From Chloracidobacterium sp. UBA3360 (GTDB lineage: Bacteria; Acidobacteriota; Blastocatellia; Pyrinomonadales; Pyrinomonadaceae), in the NCBI GenBank assembly GCA_002360555.1, contig DEQS01000045.1:1-56845 (forward strand): a stretch of DNA of 56,845 nt, written 5' to 3'. Of the stretch, positions 47,151-55,970 are shown piece after piece. The notes beneath the pieces are model-generated. The model was given only the letters and a program-made list of their open reading frames with translations. It made no database searches and had not been told where the DNA came from. The translations under genes and the position numbers were made by a program. Numbering within the stretch: the stretch's first letter is position 1; each line of letters opens with the position of its first letter.

Positions 47151-49133
47151 ATGTTAAAGTTTTTCACCCGTCTCGAAAAAACGCGTAATTTCGTTCTTTT
47201 CCTTTTCGCCATCCTGATGGTTGGCAGCCTTGTGTTTTTCTACACGCCACAGAGCAATACACCCATCGCCAATCTTTCGCAGAGCGATGAGACCGCCGCC
47301 ACTGTTGCCGGGAACAAGATCACGATCGGCGAGCTTGTCCGTCAAAAGGAAAATTACAGCCAGTTTAGCCGCGGCCAAAGCTTTCCGGCAAAGATGATCC
47401 TCGAGGGGATGATCGGCAGCCGCATTTCGCGTGTCGAAGCAGAGCGTTTGGGCCTGACGGCAAGCGATGCCGAGGTTGCGGCCCGCATCCGCGAGCAGTT
47501 TAAGACCGACGACGGCAAGCCGTTTGACGAAGAAAAATACAAGCAAAATGTAACGGAGCAGTTTGGCAGCATCTCGTCATACGAACAGAGCGTTCGCGAC
47601 GACATCAGCTATAAAAAGCTCGATGCGTTTATCACCTCGGGTGTAACGGTGTCTGAGGAAGAAGTGCTCAACGATTTTCAGCGAAAGAATACCAAGTTTG
47701 ACCTATCGTATGTGTCTGTAAGCACGACCGACCTTGCTAAGGCCATCACCCCAACTGACGCTGAGCTGCGTGAATATTTTGATAAGAACAAGATCAACTA
47801 CTACATCAACACGCCGCAGAAAAAGATCAAATACATCTTTATCAACACCGCCAAGATCGGCGAGAAACTGCAGATCTCCGATGCTGATATCCGTGCCGAG
47901 TATGACGCTTTGCCGGCCGATAAAAAAATAGCCGGTGTTGCGGGACAAGAGATAGTTCTCCGCGTACCAAAACCGGATCAGGAAAGCGTCGTTCAGGCAA
48001 AAGCTGCCGAACTGGTCACGCAGCTTCGTAAAAACGGTGCGACTGTGACCGAAGAGGCTTTTGCGACGATGGCCAAGGGACAGTCGGAGAACCCGGCGTC
48101 GGCATCGAGCGGTGGAAAACTCGTCGGCCCGGTTCGCGAAAATCCCAACAAACCCGATGATCCGTACCAACAGCTTTTGAAACTCAAACCCGGCGAGGTG
48201 ACCTCACCGATCAGCTATCAGAGCCGTATCTTTATCCTTCGCCGCGGCGAGGACATCCCTAAAAGCTACGAACAGGCCAAGAAAGAGATCGAGGTCAGTC
48301 TTCGCAATCGTAAAGCATACGCCGTCGCTGCCGAGCTCGCTCAAAAGATCGCTGATGCATTCAAACAAAGCAAAGACATTCAGGCAGTCGCGAAACAGTT
48401 TGCCGCTCAGGCAAATATGGGCGTCGCGGATATGATCAAAGAGACCGGCTATATCAAACCGGGTGATGACGTGCCTAATATCGGCGTTTCACCGCAATTC
48501 GAGGAGGGCATCGCACCGCTCGAAGAGGTAAATGCCGTCGGTGACAAAACGCCTATCCAAAACGGATTTGCCGTGCCTATGTTAGCCGATAGAAAAGAGC
48601 CGCGTGACGCGGAGTTTGACGAGGTCAAGGCTCAAGTCATCGAAACCGTTAAAATGGAAAAGGCGCGCTCACAGGTCGAAGAGATCGCAAAAGCGATCGC
48701 GTCGGGGGCGGCAAACGCCGGAGCTTTGGCAGCAGCCGCTACCGCAAAGGGGATGACGGCGAAAGATCAAAAGAGCTTTATTCTCGGTTCGCCGCTTGGT
48801 GAGGGGCCAACCGCCGGTACGAGCGAAGAGCTCGAAACTGCGGTCTATGCACTAAAGGCCGGCGACGTAACCAAAACGCCGATCAAGGTCGGCGACAATT
48901 GGTACATCGTCGGGGCCACAACCCGCACGGACGCAGACACGGCGGATTTTACCAAACAGCGAAGCGGACTGATCGAGCAGATGTTGTCAAAGAAACGCTC
49001 AGACGTTTTCTCTGACTATCTGGCGGCGACTCGTCAGCGGCTCGAATCGAGCGGTTCGATCAAGATCTACAAGGACGCTCTTGCTAAGGTCGATGCACCT
49101 CTCGATGGACTACCGGGCGGCGATACGCAGTAA
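47151..49133 (+). CDS. PpiD/SurA-like membrane-anchored peptidyl-prolyl isomerase
   Basis: The 660-residue protein is a periplasmic folding factor: one N-terminal membrane helix (about 14-33), a SurA-N-like helical region (about 50-220: ETAATVAGNKITIGELVRQK, then YEQSVRDDISYKKLDAF), a parvulin isomerase domain (about 260-385; GGKLVGPVRENP, LKPGEVTSPISY), and a second, more divergent C-terminal rotamase-like part (about 540-640). The layout is that of PpiD, though sequence assignment to ppiD itself is uncertain. It would aid outer-membrane and secreted proteins, of which the window has many. Confidence 0.88.
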   Translation: MLKFFTRLEKTRNFVLFLFAILMVGSLVFFYTPQSNTPIANLSQSDETAATVAGNKITIGELVRQKENYSQFSRGQSFPAKMILEGMIGSRISRVEAERLGLTASDAEVAARIREQFKTDDGKPFDEEKYKQNVTEQFGSISSYEQSVRDDISYKKLDAFITSGVTVSEEEVLNDFQRKNTKFDLSYVSVSTTDLAKAITPTDAELREYFDKNKINYYINTPQKKIKYIFINTAKIGEKLQISDADIRAEYDALPADKKIAGVAGQEIVLRVPKPDQESVVQAKAAELVTQLRKNGATVTEEAFATMAKGQSENPASASSGGKLVGPVRENPNKPDDPYQQLLKLKPGEVTSPISYQSRIFILRRGEDIPKSYEQAKKEIEVSLRNRKAYAVAAELAQKIADAFKQSKDIQAVAKQFAAQANMGVADMIKETGYIKPGDDVPNIGVSPQFEEGIAPLEEVNAVGDKTPIQNGFAVPMLADRKEPRDAEFDEVKAQVIETVKMEKARSQVEEIAKAIASGAANAGALAAAATAKGMTAKDQKSFILGSPLGEGPTAGTSEELETAVYALKAGDVTKTPIKVGDNWYIVGATTRTDADTADFTKQRSGLIEQMLSKKRSDVFSDYLAATRQRLESSGSIKIYKDALAKVDAPLDGLPGGDTQ

Positions 49134-49147
49134 CTAAAACTAGTAGT

Positions 49148-49201
49148 TAAAAGTGAAAAGGTAAGAGGTTCTGTTCGGACACTCTTACCTTTTCACTTTT
49201 A
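49148..49201. terminator. bidirectional terminator between convergent genes
   Basis: The 20-base arm at 49148-49167 (TAAAAGTGAAAAGGTAAGAG) pairs perfectly with 49182-49201 around a 14-base loop. It sits between the stops of the PpiD-like gene and the DASS transporter and can end both transcripts. A third partial copy (TTACCTTTTCACT) follows at about 49206, showing that it is built from a repeat. Confidence 0.8.
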
Positions 49202-49223
49202 GTTGTTACCTTTTCACTAAAAC

Positions 49224-50633
49224 CTACCACCATCCCAGCAGTTTCCACCACAAAAGCCCTGCGACAGACCAGACCGAGATATTTATTATCGAAGTGATCA
49301 GGCCGGTTTTCCACCAGACGCCCTGTTTGACGTAGCCTGTGCCGAAATAGATCGGGCCCGGAGTCGTTCCAAAATGCGTGAGGCTGGCGTTCAAGTTAGA
49401 AAAATATATTAAAACTAATACTGACAATCCAACCGGAGCACCAGCCGCCATTGTTACGACCAAAAATGGAACGAGCATCGCCAGCACATGTGCGGTGATC
49501 GAAGCAAAGAAATAATGGCTGTAGAAATAAACGAGCGCTATGATCGCCAGCGCTACCGCCCAAGTCATGCCGCTCGTCATCCCGCCGACCCTATCCGCAA
49601 ATACCTTTGTCAGCCCGGTCTCACCCGCAGCCGTCGCCATATTAACAAGACCGCCGTACCAGATGAATGTTGACCACGCATTACGCTCGCCCATGATGTC
49701 GCTCCACGTTATAACACCGGTCAGTAACATAACCCCGATGCCCACGAGAGCAACGATCGCCGTATCAACCGTATGGAGCGTATCTTTGGTGATCCAAAAA
49801 AAGATGACGGCGATAAGCGTGCCGATCACGATCTTTTCGGCATCAGTGATCGGGCCTGACTTCTCCAGCTCGTTTCTGGCAAAATCCGCAGCTCCGGGCG
49901 TTTGGCTTATCTCGGGGGGAAAGAGTCGATAAATGACGGCTGGAACGATCGCGAGCGAGATCAGGGCAGGGACAATCGCCGCAGCAAACCAACCGGCGTA
50001 GCTAAGCTCGATACCGGTGTTGTCCTTGACGAGTTTGGCGATAACAAAATTGCCGGCCTGGCCTGTGATAAAGGTCGCACCGATGATCACATCACACTGA
50101 TAAAGCAGGTTCATCAGATACGCCCCGAGCTTGTTTGCCGTGCCGTCATCGGGCCGCGAATCGTAACTCTCACTGACGCTGACAGCAATCGGTATCATAA
50201 TGCCGCCGTTTCGGGCACCATTTGACGGAACGACCGACGCGAGCACGAAATCAGTTGCGATCAGTGCGTAGCCGAGGCCAAACGTATCGCGTCCTATGGC
50301 TTTGATGAAAAGAAGTGCGATCCGGCGGCCAAGCCCCGTTTTGATCACTCCGCATGAAAGGAAAAATGCAGCCAATACCAGCCACACAACCGGCTCACTG
50401 TAGCCGCGTAAGGCGGTTTTCGCGTCAAGCGTTCCGGTGACCGCAGTTGCGACCACGCCCAGCAGCACCATCGCACTACCGGTCAGAGGTTGGACGATCG
50501 ATCCGACGATGGTCGCGATAAAGATGGCGAACAAAGTCCATGACCCGCTGGTGATACCCTCAGGGCGCGGAAGCGCGGCCACAACCACTCCGCTACCGAT
50601 CACGACCACCCATTTAACGAGCTTGCTCTGCAT
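49224..50633 (-). CDS. DASS-family (SLC13) anion symporter
   Basis: From ATG 50633 the 469-residue protein has about twelve hydrophobic helices and the divalent anion/sodium symporter features: SVVPSNGARNGGIMIPIA (substrate and Na+ site), GQAGNFVIAKL, and the C-terminal SLTHFGTTPGPIYFG. Such carriers import dicarboxylates such as succinate, malate or tartrate. Specificity cannot be read. It is the last of three transporter genes on this strand and is separated from the APC permease by a palindrome. Confidence 0.9.
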   Translation of the reverse strand: MQSKLVKWVVVIGSGVVVAALPRPEGITSGSWTLFAIFIATIVGSIVQPLTGSAMVLLGVVATAVTGTLDAKTALRGYSEPVVWLVLAAFFLSCGVIKTGLGRRIALLFIKAIGRDTFGLGYALIATDFVLASVVPSNGARNGGIMIPIAVSVSESYDSRPDDGTANKLGAYLMNLLYQCDVIIGATFITGQAGNFVIAKLVKDNTGIELSYAGWFAAAIVPALISLAIVPAVIYRLFPPEISQTPGAADFARNELEKSGPITDAEKIVIGTLIAVIFFWITKDTLHTVDTAIVALVGIGVMLLTGVITWSDIMGERNAWSTFIWYGGLVNMATAAGETGLTKVFADRVGGMTSGMTWAVALAIIALVYFYSHYFFASITAHVLAMLVPFLVVTMAAGAPVGLSVLVLIYFSNLNASLTHFGTTPGPIYFGTGYVKQGVWWKTGLITSIINISVWSVAGLLWWKLLGWW

Positions 50634-50651
50634 AAATCGTGAATACAAAAC

Positions 50652-50699
50652 TGCCACAGAGATCGAGAGAGAAATTATTACTCCTTGATCTCTGTGGCA
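50652..50699. repeat. CCACAGAG-type intergenic palindrome
   Basis: TGCCACAGAGATC (50652-50664) and GATCTCTGTGGCA (50687-50699) are perfect 13-base inverted arms; the arms begin with the same GCCACAGA as the 35363 and 37521 repeats. It lies between the DASS symporter and the APC permease, where it could act as an intergenic hairpin. Confidence 0.7.
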
Positions 50700-50717
50700 A
50701 TCTCAACCACGGTCTGT

Positions 50718-52529
50718 TTACTTGGCCGCGTGTAACTCTGCGTAATGGACAAAGAACCAATAGGTGATCCCGATCCAAACAGCAAGGTTGAGCAGCGTCG
50801 CGATCAGGCCGATGTTTCTCGTTTGCGAACTGCGGACGGCATTGCGGTCTCCCTTACCGTACATCAGCACGATCACGAGAACACCCGTCACGCCCCAAGC
50901 AAATAACCTAACAGCCATTTCGATCCACACGAGATGCGAAACCTGCCACACGGTCAATGCCATTGCCAGAACGATAGCTATCGCGGCCGCGATCGGCGGT
51001 TTGTAGTTTGATTCGCCCTCGTCACCCTCACGATTATCATCTAGGCCGATCTTGCTATGTGTATAGCTATAGGCAAAGTAGATCACGAGGCCGATCGACA
51101 TCCAGACGATAAGCCGGATCCACGTATCGAGCGGCAGGCTGTTCATCAAATATGCTGCTGACAGTACGGTAGCGATCGGGATGAACGGCGAGAGAGGCAC
51201 TTTGAAAGGCCGATTGAGCGTAGGATTAGATGAACGCAGGATTATAATACCCACGCCGACGATCACAAACGCAAAGAGCGTTCCGATACTGACCAATTCG
51301 CCAAGCAAACTGATCGGCACAAATCCGGCCAAAATTGCCACGATCACACCGGTTATGGCTGTCGTGATGTGCGGTGTCTGGAATTTAGGATGGATCTTAG
51401 CAGCCCATGCCGGCAGCAAACCATCTTTAGACATCGAATAAAACACACGCGGTTGGCCCATCGTCATAACGACCATTGTCGAGCTCAAACCGAGAACGGC
51501 ACCAACCTTGATGATCGTCGGGAACACCGATAGAATGGTTCCCATCGTAGTTCCTTGTGCTTTCTGCAGGGCAGCGTCGATAGCGACGGCAATTGGTGCG
51601 GCGGCGTTGGTCAAGAGTTTGTAATCAACAAGTCCGACCATGATGCCGGCGACCAAAATATAGAGCACTGTACAGATCGCAAGCGAGCCCATAATACCGA
51701 TAGGCATATCACGCTGCGGATTTTTTGCCTCTTGGGCGGCGGTCGAAACCGCGTCAAACCCAATGTACGCAAAAAAGATAACGGCCGCACCGGTCACAAC
51801 GCCGCTAAAACCAAACGGCATAAACTCCGCACATCCGGGACTTCCGACCGTACAGCCGATGCCGATGTTGCTGGTGTTTACGTAACCGATACCGGCAACG
51901 ATAAACAACACAACAACAACCACTTTTACGATAACGATCAGTGAGTTAAAACTTGCTGATTCCTTAATGCCGCGAATTAGCAACAGCGTTACCGCAACGG
52001 CAATAAGTGCGGCGGGCAGATTGAAAACGCCCGTCGCGACTGCGTTGCCGGCGGTATCTTTTAGCACCGTCCCCGGCGGTGCACTGAGAGCGAGCGGGAA
52101 ATTTATCCCCAACGTATCTCTAAACAGGCTGACCACATAACCCGACCAACCAACGGCGACCGTAGCCGCGCCAAAAGCGTATTCGAGGATCAGATCCCAC
52201 CCGATGATCCATGCGATAAATTCGCCCAGCGTTCCGTACCCGTAAGCGTATGCCGAACCTGAGATCGGCACGCTGGCAGCAAATTCCGAATAACAAAGTG
52301 CAGCAAAAGCACTAACGATACCGGCAATGATCATCGAGATGATGACCGCTGGACCCGCGTGCTTTCCGGCAGCTTGTCCGGTCAAAACGAAGATACCCGT
52401 TCCGATAATGGCTCCGACACCAAGCATTGTCAGGTCTAGAGCGCTAAGTGTCTTTTTTAAAGTGTGCTCGCCAGTCTCCTGAGCCTCGGCGATGATCTTC
52501 GAAATTGGTTTAGTCGCGAAAAGTGACAT
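50718..52529 (-). CDS. APC-superfamily cationic-type amino acid permease
   Basis: The 603-residue protein has about fourteen helices. The family opening TLSALDLTMLGVGAIIGTGI, PISGSAYAYGYGTLGEFIAW, and FFAYIGFDAVSTAAQEAKNP identify the amino acid-polyamine-organocation superfamily, closest in layout to the cationic amino acid transporter (CAT/YfnA) group with its extended C-terminus. A strong AGGAGG site precedes the ATG. It is downstream of a second APC permease by 35 bases. Confidence 0.92.
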   Translation of the reverse strand: MSLFATKPISKIIAEAQETGEHTLKKTLSALDLTMLGVGAIIGTGIFVLTGQAAGKHAGPAVIISMIIAGIVSAFAALCYSEFAASVPISGSAYAYGYGTLGEFIAWIIGWDLILEYAFGAATVAVGWSGYVVSLFRDTLGINFPLALSAPPGTVLKDTAGNAVATGVFNLPAALIAVAVTLLLIRGIKESASFNSLIVIVKVVVVVLFIVAGIGYVNTSNIGIGCTVGSPGCAEFMPFGFSGVVTGAAVIFFAYIGFDAVSTAAQEAKNPQRDMPIGIMGSLAICTVLYILVAGIMVGLVDYKLLTNAAAPIAVAIDAALQKAQGTTMGTILSVFPTIIKVGAVLGLSSTMVVMTMGQPRVFYSMSKDGLLPAWAAKIHPKFQTPHITTAITGVIVAILAGFVPISLLGELVSIGTLFAFVIVGVGIIILRSSNPTLNRPFKVPLSPFIPIATVLSAAYLMNSLPLDTWIRLIVWMSIGLVIYFAYSYTHSKIGLDDNREGDEGESNYKPPIAAAIAIVLAMALTVWQVSHLVWIEMAVRLFAWGVTGVLVIVLMYGKGDRNAVRSSQTRNIGLIATLLNLAVWIGITYWFFVHYAELHAAK

Positions 52530-52564
52530 GAAAACCTCCTAGAGTTGAATTAACAGTTACTGCG

Positions 52565-54109
52565 TTAACCTGCCGCCGATTTGGCAGACAGGCTTTTCCA
52601 AATAAAGTAAACCGGTACGCCGGTCAATACGATCACAAGTCCCGGCCAGGTTGCCGTTGTTTGATATACAAACAGGACCACAAGAATTATCGAAGCTCCT
52701 ATTATATAGAGAGCCGGAATTATCGGATATCCAAATGCTTTATACGGGCGCTCGGCATTAGGTTGTTTCACCCGGAGCACAAAAACCGCCACAATAGCCA
52801 AAATGTAAAAGATCAAGGCGGCTGATATCACATAGGTGAGCAGGTCGCCGTACAGGTTGCCATAGGTTACCTTACCGTCGGCAGCTTGATTCACCGTGCG
52901 TGGCAAAACGTACAAAACCGACAAAATGCCCTGGATCACGATCGCCCACGCGGGAACGTGAAACTTATTCAGTTCGCCCGCCGCCTTAAAGAACAGGCCG
53001 TCCTTTGCCATTGCATAATAAGCTCGTGCTCCGGCGATGATCAGTCCGTTGTTGCAGCCAAACGTCGAGATCATGATCGCGACCGCCATTATCGCAGCAC
53101 CGGCTCCGGGGAAAATAACATCAGCCGTCGCGGAACCGACGCGGTCGCTCGGAACTTTCTGTATGTCTTCAAAGCGAAGTGTTACCAGGTACGCGATATT
53201 TGCGAGCAGATAAAGAGAAATAACGCCGCCTGTTCCGAGCAGGAGCGACAGCGGCAGATTTCGTTTAGGATTTTGCACCTCGCCGGCCGTAAATGTCACG
53301 TTGTGCCAAGCGTCAGCCGAAAAGAGCGAGTTGGTTTGCGCGACGCAGATCGCGATCAGCATTCCCATCGCCGTCAGCAGCGAGGCCATCGCCGCCCCGG
53401 AGTCGTTGGCCGCAGTCGCACCAACATTCTGGATGTTGCCTCGAACCTTCCAAAGGTCGCCAAAATTTGCCGCTGCGATCTCGGGATACCAAACAAGTCC
53501 AAAAATTATTCCTAGAACAATAAGGGCAATGAGCGAACCGGTCTTTGCGAAGGTAAAGGTATTTTGAACCAGCTTGCCGAGCTTGAGGCCCCGCGTATTC
53601 ATAAACGTCAAAAGCACGATCATGACAATGCCAAGCAATTGTGCGGTCGAGAGCGAGACTGCGTAGCTCGACGAACCGAAACGAATCGGCTCGATCAGGT
53701 AATTGGTTTCGGAGATCTGTGGAACAAGTATGCCGGTAAATCGGCTAAAAGCGATCGAAACCGCTGCGATCGTCGCCGTCCCAATAACAAGAAAGTGTGT
53801 CCAGCCGTACAAAAACCCCCAGAGCGGCGAGAATGCCTCTTTGAGATAAACGTACATTCCGCCGGCTCGCGGCATCATTGCCGCAAGCTCGCCGTAAGAA
53901 AGTGCGGCTCCGACGGTCAGCAGCCCGGTAACGATCCAGACGACCAGCAGCCATCCCGGCGAACCGACCTGACGCGAAATATCGGCCGAGACGATAAAGA
54001 TCCCGCTGCCGATCATCGACCCGGCGACGATCATCGTCGAATCCAGCAGGCCGAGCCCGCGTATAAAACCTTCGTTCGATTGTTCAGTCTCTGACGGCGA
54101 AGTTGCCAT
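52565..54109 (-). CDS. APC-superfamily amino acid permease (LAT-like)
   Basis: The 514-residue carrier has about twelve helices with the APC start RGLGLLDSTMIVAGSMIGSG, PRAGGMYVYLKEAFSPLWGF, and AWHNVTFTAGEVQNPKRNLP, typical of the L-type amino acid transporter group. No gene for amino acid use stands next to it, but the aromatic decarboxylase at 55971 is near. It has a promoter at 54247 on this strand and an untranslated leader of about 130 bases, long for this window. Confidence 0.9.
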   Translation of the reverse strand: MATSPSETEQSNEGFIRGLGLLDSTMIVAGSMIGSGIFIVSADISRQVGSPGWLLVVWIVTGLLTVGAALSYGELAAMMPRAGGMYVYLKEAFSPLWGFLYGWTHFLVIGTATIAAVSIAFSRFTGILVPQISETNYLIEPIRFGSSSYAVSLSTAQLLGIVMIVLLTFMNTRGLKLGKLVQNTFTFAKTGSLIALIVLGIIFGLVWYPEIAAANFGDLWKVRGNIQNVGATAANDSGAAMASLLTAMGMLIAICVAQTNSLFSADAWHNVTFTAGEVQNPKRNLPLSLLLGTGGVISLYLLANIAYLVTLRFEDIQKVPSDRVGSATADVIFPGAGAAIMAVAIMISTFGCNNGLIIAGARAYYAMAKDGLFFKAAGELNKFHVPAWAIVIQGILSVLYVLPRTVNQAADGKVTYGNLYGDLLTYVISAALIFYILAIVAVFVLRVKQPNAERPYKAFGYPIIPALYIIGASIILVVLFVYQTTATWPGLVIVLTGVPVYFIWKSLSAKSAAG

Positions 54110-54240
54110 AAATTTCTGTCAGAACCACCAGCTGTAGCCGATAGTTTGGTCAAGCCCGGAGTAGGCTCACTTATTTTTCGTGTTCGATCACAGGCTATTG
54201 CCCACGATACGTACTAATTGTCGTTGGCGAGATATTCGTA
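54110..54240 (-). other. long 5' leader of the LAT-like permease
   Basis: From the predicted transcription start near 54240 to the ATG at 54109 there are about 130 bases without a reading frame. Two small stem candidates are visible on the reverse strand (AGCC/GGCT and ACCA/TGGT). No riboswitch class is recognised and no Shine-Dalgarno sequence is clear. Confidence 0.3.
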
Positions 54241-54246
54241 GCTGAT

Positions 54247-54274
54247 ATTATACTTTTATTCCAAAAACTGTCGA
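54247..54274 (-). promoter_or_regulatory. promoter for the permease genes
   Basis: On the reverse strand TCGACA (54269-54274), 16 bases, then TATAAT (54247-54252). Both hexamers are near consensus, so this is probably the main promoter for the two permeases. Confidence 0.55.
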
Positions 54275-54308
54275 GTGGTTTTTACCAATTTCCTGCGATT
54301 GACCAAAT

Positions 54309-55859
54309 TCAAGGCGTTTGAGGACAAATGCGTTCACCGGCAAATCTCATAAATACCTGTCGATAACTGCGGCAATCGCGGCCGAGTATCATACCCGCCT
54401 GTTGATTGTCGCCGTCGAGGGTTTTGATAAAGCCGAGCATTATGTCGGGCTTTTCGAGGCGGTTTTTGCTGCCAAGATCGGTCATTAGCTTGTTGACGCT
54501 GTCTTTACTTAGCAATAGCAGCTTGCTCATCACAACCGTGTCGTATGCCGCCCCGACATTTTTATAGTCGATGGTTTTGTCACCCGGTTTCATAAAGAGC
54601 ATGTCCGAATCAAATTTGCTGCGATTGATAAGCTGCCCCGGCCCTTTGGTCATCTCGGTGTCGAAATAGGTCTCAGGTTCTGAGGAATAGCGTTTTAGCT
54701 CTTCGCTCGACATTCCAGTCGCGCGTTTTATCAGGACATCGTACAGATTTCGTTTGAACTGTTTGATCGGCTCAGCCAAAGCGTCCGGGATCGCCTTTAG
54801 GATAATGTCCTGTACCTTGCCCGAAATTACGGCGAGACTGCCGACGGCATCGGGCGGGCCTGACATCGAGATCAGATGCTTATTCACATAATCGTCGATT
54901 ATGGCTTGGGCCTTATCGACATCGGTTTTTTTCTCCGGGTTAAAAAATAACGCCTTAGCTACACTGTCGCTCGTCGTTACCCAAGCCTTTAGCCCTGTGT
55001 CGATGTCTTTGATCCAAGCCTTTTTATAATTTGCCTCGGCCTTGAGCAAAACGGCGCTGCATTTTGGGTTCCACGGCTTACATTTCTTAGCGTCGGCTGT
55101 AAGTTTCACAACGTCCGCCTCAAGCTCCGCCCGCAGCGTGGAATAAACACGCGGTATCGAGCCGTCCGTTCCTTCGCCGTCTTTGATCAGCAGTTCTATG
55201 TCGAGATACGTGCCGGGCCGCGCGTCGACCATCTTTTGATAAATAAAGTCTTCGACACCGGTGATGCTTGCACTAAAAGTCGGGTCCGGCACGCGTTTGC
55301 CGATGTAGCTTTCGAGCAAGATGTGCTTTTTGGCATTGTCGGGCGGCTGAAATGTGAACGCCCCACCGGTGAAATTATTGATAAATGTGTGGCCGTACAT
55401 ATCACCCGCAGCGTGCGTCAGGTAACCGGTGACAAACGCTTTGATCGCAGGCGAACTATCTGAATTTGACCATAGATATTCGAGCCAGCGGTTTGTGCCG
55501 TCCGGGTTTGTCGGCGGATGTATCACTTGTTGCCCGGTCAAAATGTCAGGAAAAGCATCAGGCCCGAGTATGCCCGCCCGGTATTGATCGGGATTTTTCT
55601 TTAATGCTTCGAGCACCGCCGCATCGACCGCGTATTCGCCAATAACTCCGACAACCTTGCCCGTCGTGGGATCGAGGCGCTCGATCGTCACCTTGCCGTT
55701 ATCGAGAGCGTCCTCAAGTGCACGTTCGGCGAGATAGACGTGTGTCGTCGGTTTCCATGCAAACACCAGACCCGAATTGCATACAAATAAACACACACAA
55801 ACGGCGACAGAAAACAAAACTCTCTCAATACGCACGGCACCATTACCCACGTTTTTCAT
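54309..55859 (-). CDS. secreted zinc-dependent phospholipase-C-like protein
   Basis: From ATG 55859 the 516-residue protein has a signal peptide (1-34) with cleavage after VFA, so the mature chain would start at Trp35. In bacterial phospholipase C the mature N-terminal Trp is itself a zinc ligand, and the early His (WKPTTH) and the later GYLTHAAGDMYGHTFINNF carry the other His and Asp ligands. The C-terminal 250 residues are helical and not typical of the enzymes. Activity is inferred; other members act as surface nucleases or have no known role. A GGAG site supports this ATG over 55931. Confidence 0.8.
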   Translation of the reverse strand: MKNVGNGAVRIERVLFSVAVCVCLFVCNSGLVFAWKPTTHVYLAERALEDALDNGKVTIERLDPTTGKVVGVIGEYAVDAAVLEALKKNPDQYRAGILGPDAFPDILTGQQVIHPPTNPDGTNRWLEYLWSNSDSSPAIKAFVTGYLTHAAGDMYGHTFINNFTGGAFTFQPPDNAKKHILLESYIGKRVPDPTFSASITGVEDFIYQKMVDARPGTYLDIELLIKDGEGTDGSIPRVYSTLRAELEADVVKLTADAKKCKPWNPKCSAVLLKAEANYKKAWIKDIDTGLKAWVTTSDSVAKALFFNPEKKTDVDKAQAIIDDYVNKHLISMSGPPDAVGSLAVISGKVQDIILKAIPDALAEPIKQFKRNLYDVLIKRATGMSSEELKRYSSEPETYFDTEMTKGPGQLINRSKFDSDMLFMKPGDKTIDYKNVGAAYDTVVMSKLLLLSKDSVNKLMTDLGSKNRLEKPDIMLGFIKTLDGDNQQAGMILGRDCRSYRQVFMRFAGERICPQTP

Positions 55860-55970
55860 AGTTGTTAATTCTCCGAACGGAAACAGCGGTTGTAATAAGC
55901 TTCTCAAAGATTTTAGATCAAAACAGCACAAATTTCAGCTTGTTTTTTCATTGTGATAAGTTAATGAATC

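Noticed and set aside
52886..53515. 209-codon plus-strand frame inside the LAT-like permease
   Set aside because: The product is basic and low in hydrophobic order, without a domain; the permease on the other strand is clear.
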